Shown here one piece after another: positions 10,301 through 17,749 of a DNA stretch of 41,636 bases. The DNA is from Verrucomicrobiota bacterium (GTDB taxonomy: Bacteria > Verrucomicrobiota > Verrucomicrobiia > Chthoniobacterales > UBA10450), in assembly GCA_003220155.1 (NCBI GenBank), contig QHRO01000246.1:1-41636 (forward strand), read 5' to 3'. The stretch's first letter is position 1, and each line of letters starts with the position of its first letter. Position numbers and translations under genes: made by a program. The notes under the pieces are model-generated. The model ran no database searches and had not been told where the DNA came from. It was given only the letters and a program-made list of their open reading frames with translations.

Positions 10301-10594
10301 CATCACCTCCTGATCGAAAAGATTCGTCGCTTCGGATTGAGGGAAAGCGCTCTGCAAAAGATCGTGAAAGAATTTTTGTGGAAACGGAAACTGCACGTTC
10401 GAGCAAATGCCGTGGCGGTCTGCGATCTGTTGTTCGAGCCAGCGGCGCATGCCGTTGCTTTGCACGACGATAATTTCCGGCAGGAGAGGCGAGCGAAGTG
10501 GATCGGCGATGAGCTTGGACAGCTGGTCGGCCAGCCGCTCGAAACGGTTGCTGGTATGCAGAGTAAGTCCGGAACGGGACGTTGAGGACATCAT
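7358..10594 (-). CDS. recC: Exodeoxyribonuclease V gamma subunit RecC
   Basis: 1078 residues, close to E. coli RecC (1122). The N terminus LTLHTSNRFERLADQL followed by EIIVVQSNGMRRWLEQQIA is the standard RecC opening (a degenerate helicase fold without a working Walker A). Further family stretches include FGVSTLPPFYISLISEIS, VHHFVMEPTPLWWGD, IIVMMPDVSVYAPFIDAVF, IPYSTADREAR and VCLLGLNDTAFPRHDR. The C-terminal part is the inactive nuclease-like domain that contacts the 3' strand. RecC is the Chi-recognising subunit in E. coli; the Chi-like sequence of this organism cannot be read from this window. Two adjacent ATG codons (10594 and 10591) could start it. It is the first gene of the recCBD operon; the E. 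coli ptrA insertion between recC and recB is absent. Confidence 0.95.
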   Translation of the reverse strand: MMSSTSRSGLTLHTSNRFERLADQLSKLIADPLRSPLLPEIIVVQSNGMRRWLEQQIADRHGICSNVQFPFPQKFFHDLLQSAFPQSEATNLFDQEVMTWRIMKDLPRLVTHPEFAAVANYLRGERTELRAYELARRIAHVFDQYVVFRPKMILDWDTGEGKDWQPMLWRELQRAAPSRHQAALGSQLIDALKRNRAPVPERVSIFGVSTLPPFYISLISEISARCPVHHFVMEPTPLWWGDIRSKREKARAKQPELFGFDEDEAGDNELLGANGKVGRDFLNLIAELTPVAEHEDFISPAKTESGAVPVLLEIQSDIFELKSGPAKVKRSVAPSDRSLQIHSCHSIVRELEVLHDHLLDLFQEDSALKPKDIIVMMPDVSVYAPFIDAVFGVPENPKQKIPYSTADREARAGSGVIDTFFRILEILPGRFTASEVFAILEAPAVQRCFGIAPAEIEIIQRWVDECAIRWGIDAQHRGRLGLPAFAENSWRHGLDRMLLGSALRPKNRQLFKEILPFDEIEGSNTELLGNFLEFVERLFSRANEFSKPRPLSEWQRDLRETLDAFFAADEAAQRELNRLRAAIAALGEIGAAAQNECAVPLDVVVAQLEYSLEESSSGAGFLSGNLTFCALKPMRSVPSKVVCLLGLNDTAFPRHDRAPGFDLLAQYPKRGDRNIRDGDRALFLEALLSAREVFYLSYIGQSLRDNQPLPPSVLASELLDYIAENFHVAIDQFVIKHPLQAFSPRNFQNNGRLFSYSADNCAAGIVLEKDRREPLPFFDQPLSEPDEKWYEVEIARLVEFFSHPAKFFVRHRLGIELPRDREEADDREPFALDSLDRYGIEQQLLDDALNGVVPESALASVRASGVLPPGGTGDVIFDELCTNVTTFADTIRQQVAVQQPATIIRADIGDFTLSGRIDRVRGDTLLHYRLTRLKTKDFVRIWIEHLARNLTEQKPALLFGKEGDEIAGYEFPPMENAREVLTDLLTIYWGGLCEPLQLFPRSSWTFVEKIFAGKDRERARYLAGNDWKSNENDEKSRGERDDAYIKLAFRNRDDALDEEWERISLCVLGPIFSRRKRQ

Positions 10595-10705
10595 CCTATA
10601 TTAGATAGGGCGACGAAAATTTCGCGCGCGAAAACACCGCCAGGAAATGGCCGCCTCGCTTCGAAGCCGCGGCTCTTTCTTCCGACTCTGACCGCCGCGG
10701 TGAAG

Positions 10706-10810
10706 TTATTTCGCTTGCTTCTGTTTTTTCTTTGCAAGCGCGAGGCGCTCGGTTTTTCTCCGACGTGCCGCGCGTTTCCTAACGTTGTCTCTGCCTTGAC
10801 TGTGTCCCAT
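10706..10810 (-). CDS. Small basic protein, 34 residues
   Basis: Too short for the ORF track. It reads MGHSQGRDNVRKRAARRRKTERLALAKKKQKQAK, with AGGA just before the ATG. About 40% of residues are Lys or Arg, with an amphipathic A/L/R/K pattern, recalling a nucleic-acid- or ribosome-binding small protein. It lies in the 306-bp gap between rpoZ and recC, on the same strand as both. I do not recognise the family. The rest of the gap (10595-10705 and 10811-10900) contains only an imperfect CCGCGGC/GCCGCGG inverted repeat near 10666-10700, with no clear terminator. Confidence 0.5.
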   Translation of the reverse strand: MGHSQGRDNVRKRAARRRKTERLALAKKKQKQAK

Positions 10811-10900
10811 GGGTCCTAACTCTCAGCCTCCCACACGCAGTTCCAAGCTTTTTCGCTTCACCCCGGGGTACTGATAACCCACCGGCAGGCTCGCGATGTT

Positions 10901-11176
10901 CTACGCGGCCTTTTTCGTTTTCTTTCCTGTCGTGATTCCCGGAAATGGAACAACTTGCGGAGGCGTATCGCCGTTCTGGCCAAACGTGGACTCGAAGATC
11001 AGCTTGCCGTTCGCGATTTCAGTCAAAGCTATGTCGGCATGACCCATTCCGGGAGCGAACTCGACGAGTGGACGATGCCCGAGGGTGAGTTGACGGACAC
11101 GACGTGAAACGATGTTCACAAGAATTTGCTGATTGTGGACTACTTCAGTGGCGGCTTTGACGAGTTCGGCGTTCAT
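10901..11176 (-). CDS. rpoZ: DNA-directed RNA polymerase omega subunit
   Basis: Small core-polymerase subunit that aids assembly of beta-prime. The track starts it at a TTG (11221); I prefer ATG 11176, giving MNAELVKAATEVVHNQQILV and 91 residues, which matches the usual start. Family features: NIVSRRVRQLTLGHRPLVE (the conserved helix with RVRQL and G.RPLVE) and DIALTEIANGKLIFE. A short basic tail, GKKTKKAA, ends it. No Shine-Dalgarno is visible before either start. It sits downstream of the NYN gene and upstream of the 34-residue basic ORF and recC, all on the minus strand. Confidence 0.9.
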   Translation of the reverse strand: MNAELVKAATEVVHNQQILVNIVSRRVRQLTLGHRPLVEFAPGMGHADIALTEIANGKLIFESTFGQNGDTPPQVVPFPGITTGKKTKKAA

Positions 11177-11282
11177 AATCGATTCAGGTAAGTCAAACGG
11201 CTGACGAGGATTAATTTCCAAGGCGAGATATGGCCAGGTCGCGCTTCGGAAAATCGCAGCAGAAAAACTTCAGCCAGTATCG

Positions 11283-11319
11283 CCCGAAAAGGAGAAAACG
11301 CCACTTCTCATTTTCGGGA
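11283..11319. repeat. Inverted repeat between the NYN gene and rpoZ
   Basis: The + strand reads CCCGAAAAGGAGAAAACGCC followed by ACTTCTCATTTTCGGG: arms CCCGAAAA/TTTTCGGG continue as GAGAA/TTCTC with a small bulge. On the minus strand it lies between the stop of the NYN gene and the start of rpoZ. No U-run follows, so it could be an RNA processing or attenuation hairpin or a repeat element rather than a simple terminator. Confidence 0.45.
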
Positions 11320-11345
11320 ATGCTCTCGCCTCGATCTACGTTCTG

Positions 11346-11978
11346 TTAGCCGCTTCCGGGCGCGAGCGGACGAAACCGGGGCCGGCGTCTCTGCTGCAGT
11401 TGCGCACGCGGCCGCGACGCAGAATCCTGGACGTTGATCTCGAAGGTTCGAAGCAAGGGCGCCAGGTCAATCACGTCGTTCGCGGCCGATCGCAATGTGT
11501 TCCCAAGATTTGCCGCGACCGAAGCCACTTCCACCCGGATCCCGTGTCGCCGCAATTTGATGGCGAGATATGCGAAATCGGCGTCACCGGTCACGAGGAT
11601 AACAAGATCGGGTCGCATCTCGACGGAAAGCTCGATTGCGTCTATCGCCATCATCACATCTACGTTCGCCTTGTAATGCCCTTCTTCGGCGGGCGACCCA
11701 TCTTTGGTCACGACCATGAATCCATTGGAGCGGAGCCAGTGCACGAACTTGTTTTTCTTATCGCGTTCCTCCTGCCATGCTGGAGTCGCCGGCGGCAAAC
11801 CGGCATAAACCACCATCTCGATTAAGTCGCGGTCAGTGGCCGGCCCGGCCAGGAAATCGCGCAACTTGATCCAATCAAGGCCGCGGCCCGCTGTTCTTAC
11901 CGAACTGCCGACGTTCGATTCATCCACCAAAATCAGCACTCTGGAGCGGTGCGAACCATCTGAATTTTTCTTTGGCAC
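11346..11978 (-). CDS. NYN-domain (LabA/PIN-like) nuclease
   Basis: 210 residues with GTG start (MPKKNSDGSHRSRV). The NYN/PIN fold is evident: LILVDESNVGSS with the first acidic residue, KANVDVMMAIDAIELS with the second Asp, and LVILVTGDADFAYLAIKLRR with the third acidic cluster, then GIRVEVASVAANLGNTLR. These Asp positions normally bind a metal for RNA cleavage. The C-terminal 30 residues are Arg/Gln/Pro-rich (QQRRRPRFRPL), a likely RNA-binding or disordered tail. Physiological substrate is unknown. It lies upstream of rpoZ on the same strand, separated by about 170 nt that contain an inverted repeat. Confidence 0.85.
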   Translation of the reverse strand: MPKKNSDGSHRSRVLILVDESNVGSSVRTAGRGLDWIKLRDFLAGPATDRDLIEMVVYAGLPPATPAWQEERDKKNKFVHWLRSNGFMVVTKDGSPAEEGHYKANVDVMMAIDAIELSVEMRPDLVILVTGDADFAYLAIKLRRHGIRVEVASVAANLGNTLRSAANDVIDLAPLLRTFEINVQDSASRPRAQLQQRRRPRFRPLAPGSG

Positions 11979-12030
11979 GACTGGAATGAACTATGTCCGT
12001 GCAATAGTAGCGAGAACTACTTTTGAAGGA

Positions 12031-12056
12031 GTGTCGGTCCCCCGAACCGCCGACGC
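12031..12056. repeat. Short palindromic repeat-like sequence
   Basis: GTGTCGGTCCCCCGAACCGCCGAC contains GTCGG and CCGAC arms around a C/G-rich loop. It lies in the 324-bp gap between the NYN gene and the S46 peptidase. It looks like a member of the palindromic repeats scattered through this window, though the arms are short. Confidence 0.35.
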
Positions 12057-12103
12057 TGTTAGGTGGCTGTTCTGTTTTGCCCTCTCCGCCAACCGAGCTT
12101 GGG

Positions 12104-12226
12104 TCATGCGTTCGCGCAGGCGCCCTCTTCGACAACAGATTTCTCCAGTTTGCGGATAAGATGATCGAGCAGGTAGTTAGTTTGGTAACGAGGCAAATCA
12201 GGATATTTGCGGCCACCATAGGACAT
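12104..12226 (-). CDS. Possible small protein, 40 residues
   Basis: ATG at 12226 opens a 40-residue frame starting MSYGGRKYPDLPRYQTNYLL and continuing DHLIRKLEKSVVEEGACANA, with GAGGA only 2 nt before the ATG. Composition is protein-like, with an amphipathic helix in the second half. It is the only candidate gene in the 11979-12302 gap and reads divergently from the S46 peptidase. No family is recognised; chance occurrence is possible. Confidence 0.35.
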   Translation of the reverse strand: MSYGGRKYPDLPRYQTNYLLDHLIRKLEKSVVEEGACANA

Positions 12227-12302
12227 ATTCCTCGTTGAGTTGCCCACTTTGCGAAATCAAAGCAACCTTTTTATTAACGCCATTCGCATTTTACATTCGG
12301 CG

Positions 12303-14399
12303 ATGATTCCGCTCCGAATTGTCTTTGCCATGCTGGTTGCCACCACAATTTCCGCCCAGGCTGATGAAGGGATGTGGCTGTTCAACAATCCGCCGCTTAG
12401 GCAACTCAAGGAAAATTATCAATTCGAACCCACTCCGCAGTGGCTTGAGCATCTGCAAAAAGCGAGCGTGCGTTTCAATTCTGGCGGCAGCGGTTCGTTT
12501 GTTTCCGCTGACGGACTCTGCATTACCAATCATCACGTCGGCGCGGATGCGCTGCAAAAAGCGTCGAGCGAGCAGCACAATTATTTGAAGGAAGGTTTCT
12601 ATGCGAAGGCGAACGCGGAAGAAATCAAATGCGCCGATCTCGAACTTAACGTGCTGATCTCAATCGAAGACGTAACCGCGCGGGTAAACGCTCCGGTAAA
12701 AATCGACATGTCTCCCGACGCCGCCGGCAAGGCGCGCGAGAACGCGATTGCGCAGATCGAAAAAGAAAGCAAAGACAAAACCAGTCTGCGCTCTGACGTC
12801 GTCACGCTTTATCAAGGCGGCGCGTATCATCTTTATCGTTACAAACGTTACGACGACGTCCGGATTGTTTTCGCGCCCGAGCAGCAGATGGCTTTTTACG
12901 GCGGCGATCCGGACAATTTCGAATATCCCCGCTTCGATCTCGATATCTGCATTTTCCGGGCTTATGAAAACGGGCAGCCCGCCAAGATCGAGCACTACTT
13001 AAAATGGAATTCGGGTGGACCGAGCGATGGCGAACTAACTTTCGTTAGCGGAAGTCCCGGGCGAACCGACCGTCAACTTACTGTCGATGAGCTGGCCGAT
13101 CGCCGCGATCGCGAAGTGCCGACCTGGCTCCAGATGTTTAACCGGCGCGAAGTATTGCTGAATGCCTGGGGACAACGCTCGTTTGAAAATGCGAGACGAG
13201 CGCGAGACGATTTCTATGGCGATCAAAATAATCGCAAACGCTACGATGGTTATGTTGCGGCTCTGTTTGATCCGGAGATCTGGAGCGCAATTGAAGCGCG
13301 CGAAAAGAAATTGCGCGACGCGATTTCGCGCGACCAGAAGTTGAAATCGACAACCGGGGCATACAATCGCATCAAGAAGGCGCAGGCGGAATTAGTCAAG
13401 ATTGCGCTCCGTTATGATTATCTGGAACAGGAGCGCCCCGGCACCGTTGGTTATCGCGGCCCGCGCGCGTTCTACGGCACGCTGTTCAAATACGCACGCT
13501 TACTGACCCGTGCGATCGACGAGCGCGCCAAATCAAACGGCGAACGGATCGCGGCATTTCGCGATAGCGCGAAAGAGTCGCTCGAGTTGGAGCTTTTCTC
13601 CAGCGAACCGGTCTACGATGATTACGAGATTCTTCGACTCACAGATTCGCTCATCGATTTTGCCGAGAGATTTGGTGGTAACGATCCGTTGGTGAAGCAC
13701 GTCCTCGCCGGCAAATCGCCGCAGGCACGCGCGATAGAATTGATCAGCGGAACAAAATTGAAAGGTGTCGACTTTCGAAAAAATCTTTACGCGAAAAACC
13801 CGGCGGCGTTAGAGGCGGCCCACGACCCAATGCTTGATCTTGCGCGAACGATCGATGCACCGGCTCGGGAAGCACGCAGAGCCCACGACGCGCAGGAGGA
13901 AATCAAGCGGCAAGCCTACGCCGAAATCGCGAAGGCGCGTTTCGCGGTGGAAGGGATGAGCAATTATCCGGATGCAACGTTCACGTTGCGCTTATCCTAT
14001 GGAAAAGTCATCGGCTATGAAGAAGATGACAAACAAATTCCGCCTTTTACGGACTTCGCCGGACTCTATCAGCGCTCCGCCGAGCATGATAATCGGCCGC
14101 CCTTCGACCTCCCCCAGCGCTGGATCGAGCGCAAAGCGCAATTGAATCTGACAACCAGGTTTAATTTCGTTTCCGACGCGGATATCATCGGCGGCAACAG
14201 CGGCAGTCCGGTCGTCAACAAAATGAACGAATTCGTCGGCATCATTTTCGACGGCAACATTCAATCACTCGTGCTTGATTGCATTTTCTCCGACAAACAA
14301 GCGCGCGCCGTCAGCGTTGATTCCGCCGCCATCAGCGAAGCGTTGCGAAAGGTTTACGACGCAGGTGCGTTGGTGGACCAATTGGAAGGCAAAAAATAA
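12303..14399 (+). CDS. S46 family dipeptidyl-peptidase (DPP7/DPP11-like), secreted
   Basis: Exopeptidase that removes dipeptides from the N terminus of oligopeptides, usually in the periplasm. I start at ATG 12303 (MIPLRIVFAMLVATTISAQA), a good signal peptide with an A-Q-A cleavage site, instead of the track's TTG. The mature protein begins DEGMWLFNN, typical of S46. Chymotrypsin-fold residues: GLCITNHHVGADAL (His), YGGDPDNFEYPRFDLDICIF (Asp region) and IIGGNSGSPVVN (Ser). About 698 residues, normal for the family. The residue 25 positions after the catalytic Ser, which is Gly in DPP7 and Arg in DPP11 as I recall, is Leu here (FDGNIQSLVLD), so substrate preference is uncertain. It stands alone, convergent with thrA. 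Confidence 0.92.
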   Translation: MIPLRIVFAMLVATTISAQADEGMWLFNNPPLRQLKENYQFEPTPQWLEHLQKASVRFNSGGSGSFVSADGLCITNHHVGADALQKASSEQHNYLKEGFYAKANAEEIKCADLELNVLISIEDVTARVNAPVKIDMSPDAAGKARENAIAQIEKESKDKTSLRSDVVTLYQGGAYHLYRYKRYDDVRIVFAPEQQMAFYGGDPDNFEYPRFDLDICIFRAYENGQPAKIEHYLKWNSGGPSDGELTFVSGSPGRTDRQLTVDELADRRDREVPTWLQMFNRREVLLNAWGQRSFENARRARDDFYGDQNNRKRYDGYVAALFDPEIWSAIEAREKKLRDAISRDQKLKSTTGAYNRIKKAQAELVKIALRYDYLEQERPGTVGYRGPRAFYGTLFKYARLLTRAIDERAKSNGERIAAFRDSAKESLELELFSSEPVYDDYEILRLTDSLIDFAERFGGNDPLVKHVLAGKSPQARAIELISGTKLKGVDFRKNLYAKNPAALEAAHDPMLDLARTIDAPAREARRAHDAQEEIKRQAYAEIAKARFAVEGMSNYPDATFTLRLSYGKVIGYEEDDKQIPPFTDFAGLYQRSAEHDNRPPFDLPQRWIERKAQLNLTTRFNFVSDADIIGGNSGSPVVNKMNEFVGIIFDGNIQSLVLDCIFSDKQARAVSVDSAAISEALRKVYDAGALVDQLEGKK

Positions 14400-14426
14400 C
14401 CTAAGACCTGCGCAATGAGAATCTGT

Positions 14427-16889
14427 TTAGTGAGGCAGATAATTGAGCAATTTAAGGATGTCGGAAAATACACCCATTGCGGTAACATCGGCCCCTGCTC
14501 CAGGCCCCTGAACCACAAGCGGCGTGCGCGCATAACGCTTCGTCGTGAAAGCGATGATGTTGTCGCTCGCCTTGGTCGCGGCGATTGGATGATCGCGAGG
14601 AAATTCCTTGATCCCAGCGCGAGCGAAAGAGCCTTCAAGCGTGCCTACGTATCGCAGTACGGCGTTGTGCGATTGCGCACGCTTCAATCGTTCCGCCATT
14701 TTCGAATCGTGCTTAGCCAATAAGGTGAAAGATCGCTGTGAAAATGATCCGTTCGTCAAATTCTGCGGAACCAGACTTTGGACGCGAACGTCCGCTATTT
14801 CCATTTTCGATCCGGTCTGGCGCGCGAGAATGAGTAGTTTTCGAGCGACGTCCTGACCGGACAGATCCTCGCGCGGATCCGGTTCGGTCAGACCATCCTG
14901 GTAGGCCGCTCGCACAAGTGAACTAAAGGGAATGGTTCCATCAAAACTATTGAAGAGAAAGCTGAGCGTCCCGGAAAAGACACCCTCGACCTTCCTGATT
15001 ACATCCCCGCTAGCGATCAGGTCGCGAATGGTGGACATGATTGGTAGCCCGGCGCCAACGTTCGCTTCATCGAAGAAGTAGACTTGCTGCTTTTGTAGAA
15101 GATTCATGAGAGATAGGTACTGGCCCCACGGCAGGACGTTGGCCCGTTTATTTGGTGTGATTATGTGCAGATTCGCTCGGACAAAGTCCGGATACGCCTG
15201 CACGATCGCGTCGGCGGCCGTGCAATCGACAACCGCAGCATCGGTCAACTGCAGCTTTGCAATCTCGCGCGCGAGAACACGTGGATCTATTCGTCGTCGC
15301 GACGTGGCCAGCTTCTCGCGCCAGCGCCCAAGATTGATTCCACCGGCATCGAGCACAAATCGTTTACTATTTGCCAAGCCAATCACCGAGACATCGAATC
15401 CGCGTGAAACCAAATATGGCCGTTGCTCATGCAGTTGACGGAGAAGCGTTCCACCAATGTTCCCGGTGCCGATGACGAAAAGACTCAGCCGTTTACGCCT
15501 TTCGAAGAAAGCCCCGTGAATAATGTTCAGAGCGCGCGTCTGCTGCGCGGTATCGATAACGCAAGAGATGTTGCGCTCGGACGCGCCCTGCGCGATCGCA
15601 CTAATATTTATGTTGTGCCGGCCAAGCGCCCCGAACATTTTGCCCGAAACACCGGGGTGTCCTCTCATCCCGTCACCGACAACCGCGATAATGGTCTGAT
15701 TGGGTTTTTCGTCTAGCGCGGTCAACTTGTGATGGAGCTCCAATCGAAATTCCTCTCGCACCGCCGCAGTCGCCGCAGTTGCGTCCGTTTCACGCACGGC
15801 AAAACAGATTGTGTGCTCGGAGGAGGCTTGGGAGATCAGGATAACGTTGACGCCGCGAGATGCCAGAGCGCGAAATAGTCGCGCGGCATTTCCGGGGACA
15901 CCAACCATGCTCAGACCGCGAAGGGTCAAAAGAGTCAGCCCCGAAATGGAGCTAATTCCCTTCGCCAGTCGATCGCCGTTTCCGCCATTGCGAGAAATAA
16001 GGGTGCCCGGTGCCTCCGGCCGGAAAGTATTCTTGACCAGCAGCGGGATCCCGCTCGCGACAGCGGGAGCAATTGCGGCAGGGTGAAGCACTTTGGCGCC
16101 GAAATACGACAACTCCATCGCTTCTTCGTAGGTGATATCGGGCAATACGAACGCTGCCGAAACTTCATTCGGATCAGCGCTCAACACACCATCAACGTCG
16201 GTCCAGATCTCGATTGCGGAGGCGCCAAGCGCCGCGCCCAGAATGGCCGCGGTGTAATCAGAGCCATTCCGACCAATCGTCGTCGTTTGACCGTCGCTGG
16301 TCGCTCCGATAAACCCAGTCACAACCGGAATTGGCCGACGTCCACTAGATCTTAACGATTCGGCAAAATATTGTCGAGCTATGCGATTGGTCTTTCCGAA
16401 AATCACGTTCGCGTTCGTAAATTGGTCGTCCGTAACTACGAATTGCCGGGCATCAACAAACCGGGCGAGCTGAAACCGGTTAAGATGTGCCGCCACGATC
16501 AGCGCGCACAGTCGTTCTCCGAAACTTGCCACAAGATCGAGAGCTCGTGGTGGACCATGACCCAGAAGCTGAATGCCATGAAGAATCTCATGTAACTCAC
16601 CGACCAATGTGTCGACTTGCGATCGGAGACGAACACCACCTCGTTGGCCAAGCAGATCATCGATGGCGGAACGGTGACGATGAACAATTTTCTTCCACGC
16701 TGCCTCGGAACGCCGATTAGCCTTTGCTGCAAAACGCGCACACTCAAGAAGCTGATTAGTCACGCCTTGAAAGGCAGAAACCACTACAATGACTGGTCCC
16801 CGCCGTGCTTCGTCCAAGACAATTTTGGCAACGCCTCGGATGCAATCTGTTGTGGCAAGCGAAGAGCCACCAAATTTCAGGATTTTCAT
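14427..16889 (-). CDS. thrA: Bifunctional aspartokinase / homoserine dehydrogenase
   Basis: Catalyses the first (aspartate to aspartyl phosphate) and third (aspartate semialdehyde to homoserine) steps towards threonine and methionine. ATG 16889 (MKILKFGGSSLATTD) gives 820 residues, as in E. coli ThrA; the track's TTG start adds unrelated residues. Kinase domain: KFGGSS, VASFGERL, TTIGRNGSDYTAAILGA, WTDVDGVLSADP, AMELSYFGAKVLHP. A double ACT regulatory region follows (LTLLTLRGLSMVGVPG; QTIIAVVGDGM), so feedback inhibition by threonine is likely. Dehydrogenase domain: LSLFVIGTGNIGGTLLRQL (NAD(P) site), TPNKRANVLP, FFDEANVGAGLPI and EGVFSGTLSFLFN. No threonine-rich leader peptide is visible upstream. 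Confidence 0.95.
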   Translation of the reverse strand: MKILKFGGSSLATTDCIRGVAKIVLDEARRGPVIVVVSAFQGVTNQLLECARFAAKANRRSEAAWKKIVHRHRSAIDDLLGQRGGVRLRSQVDTLVGELHEILHGIQLLGHGPPRALDLVASFGERLCALIVAAHLNRFQLARFVDARQFVVTDDQFTNANVIFGKTNRIARQYFAESLRSSGRRPIPVVTGFIGATSDGQTTTIGRNGSDYTAAILGAALGASAIEIWTDVDGVLSADPNEVSAAFVLPDITYEEAMELSYFGAKVLHPAAIAPAVASGIPLLVKNTFRPEAPGTLISRNGGNGDRLAKGISSISGLTLLTLRGLSMVGVPGNAARLFRALASRGVNVILISQASSEHTICFAVRETDATAATAAVREEFRLELHHKLTALDEKPNQTIIAVVGDGMRGHPGVSGKMFGALGRHNINISAIAQGASERNISCVIDTAQQTRALNIIHGAFFERRKRLSLFVIGTGNIGGTLLRQLHEQRPYLVSRGFDVSVIGLANSKRFVLDAGGINLGRWREKLATSRRRIDPRVLAREIAKLQLTDAAVVDCTAADAIVQAYPDFVRANLHIITPNKRANVLPWGQYLSLMNLLQKQQVYFFDEANVGAGLPIMSTIRDLIASGDVIRKVEGVFSGTLSFLFNSFDGTIPFSSLVRAAYQDGLTEPDPREDLSGQDVARKLLILARQTGSKMEIADVRVQSLVPQNLTNGSFSQRSFTLLAKHDSKMAERLKRAQSHNAVLRYVGTLEGSFARAGIKEFPRDHPIAATKASDNIIAFTTKRYARTPLVVQGPGAGADVTAMGVFSDILKLLNYLPH

Positions 16890-16921
16890 TGGTTGTGACG
16901 TGGCGCCTGCAATCCGTTCAT

Positions 16922-16937
16922 AAACATCAAACTTCAA
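16922..16937. repeat. Copy of the AAACATCAAACTTCAA short repeat
   Basis: This 16-nt string recurs, in reverse complement, inside the repeat array at the 3' end of tmk (35940-35974). Here it lies just upstream of thrA, inside the track's TTG-extended reading frame, which is another reason to doubt that extension. Confidence 0.5.
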
Positions 16938-16967
16938 CCGCCTGGCGCTCAACTCCCAGCATTAAAC

Positions 16968-17075
16968 GGGCGAGACTTGTCGAAGTGGCATATTTGCGCC
17001 TGGCTGGGTAGTGGCATCGGCTTCCAGCCGATGTCCTGAAGAATTCGTGGGCAAGATGCCGATGCCACTTCGCCC
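16968..17075. repeat. Nested palindromic repeat between lolA-like gene and thrA
   Basis: Outer arms CGAAGTGGCA (16981) and TGCCACTTCG (17063); middle arms AGTGGCATCGGC (17010) and GCCGATGCCACT (17058); and a tight hairpin CATCGGCT-TCC-AGCCGATG (17015-17033). The element fills most of the gap between the two genes. It looks like a non-autonomous palindromic repeat; in RNA it would fold strongly and could insulate or stabilise the transcript coming from the lolA-like gene. Confidence 0.7.
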
Positions 17076-17083
17076 TTGCGAAA

Positions 17084-17749
17084 CTACTTGCCCAGCGGTG
17101 TGGAAATCTCGGTGCCAGGTGGAGGCGTGAACTCAAACTGGCTGGCCGGGATTGCAGCATGGTTCGGGTTCTGGTAGGTCGTCACAATCTGGTCGCCGTT
17201 TGGCTGGAGCATGTCCGTGCGCTCGGCAAAGAGATCGTCGCTCAAGTGCAACAACAACTTTTGGAAAATACGTTTCATCGATGGATTGCGCGGCGTCAGC
17301 TCGAGGTCGTAACCCTTTTCCCCTTTGGCGGCGATAATGTGAAAGGTGTGTTCGACATTCTCCAAGTTAAGCGCGGTCGTGATTGCGGAAATCGCGGCAT
17401 CAAGCGGCGAGCGTTTGGCCAATGAATAATGCTCGGCTGATTTGAAGTTTGGGTAATAAATCCAAAGCTGTTGCCCGTCACTCACGGTAATGCTTGGGGC
17501 GTTGCCCTTGCGTTCGACGCGGAATTTGTTTGGGGCTTGAAACCAAATTTTTCCGCTGCTGTTAATCGGCTCGTCCAACAAGTGAACCTTTCGTTGTTCC
17601 TGGAAATCGGCCTGCATACTTGGAGCTGCGGCGCGCTTCTCGCGAATACGTTCGAGCAAGCTCTTGATGTCAGCAGGCGATAGCGGCTCGGCTTTCACGC
17701 CAATGACGAACGACGCCACCAGAAAAATGACGGTAATTATTTTACGCAT
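17084..17749 (-). CDS. LolA-like outer-membrane lipoprotein carrier
   Basis: Periplasmic carrier with a signal peptide: MRKIITVIFLVASFVIGVKA then EPLSPADIKSLLERI. ATG 17749 is chosen; the track's longer version lies in the upstream gene. About 221 residues with LolA-fold features: APSMQADFQEQRKVHLLDEP, SSGKIWFQAPNKFRVERKG, VSDGQQLWIYYPNFKSAEHY and the late TYQNPNHAAIPASQFEFTPP. LolA proteins shield the lipid of lipoproteins, or other lipids, across the periplasm. The start overlaps the MMPL gene stop by 8 nt. Its place in an operon with an RND exporter, a LolB-like lipoprotein and a flavoprotein suggests a dedicated carrier for one product rather than the housekeeping LolA. Confidence 0.85.
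   Translation of the reverse strand: MRKIITVIFLVASFVIGVKAEPLSPADIKSLLERIREKRAAAPSMQADFQEQRKVHLLDEPINSSGKIWFQAPNKFRVERKGNAPSITVSDGQQLWIYYPNFKSAEHYSLAKRSPLDAAISAITTALNLENVEHTFHIIAAKGEKGYDLELTPRNPSMKRIFQKLLLHLSDDLFAERTDMLQPNGDQIVTTYQNPNHAAIPASQFEFTPPPGTEISTPLGK

Noticed and set aside
11230-11349. 39-residue basic + strand ORF (MARSRFGKSQQKNFSQYRPK...)
   Set aside because: It has AAGG before the ATG and is rich in Arg/Lys, but it is antisense to the rpoZ leader and partly encoded by an inverted repeat; chance is more likely.
16890-17083. Threonine attenuator leader upstream of thrA
   Set aside because: No short ORF rich in Thr/Ile codons; the region is a palindromic repeat.
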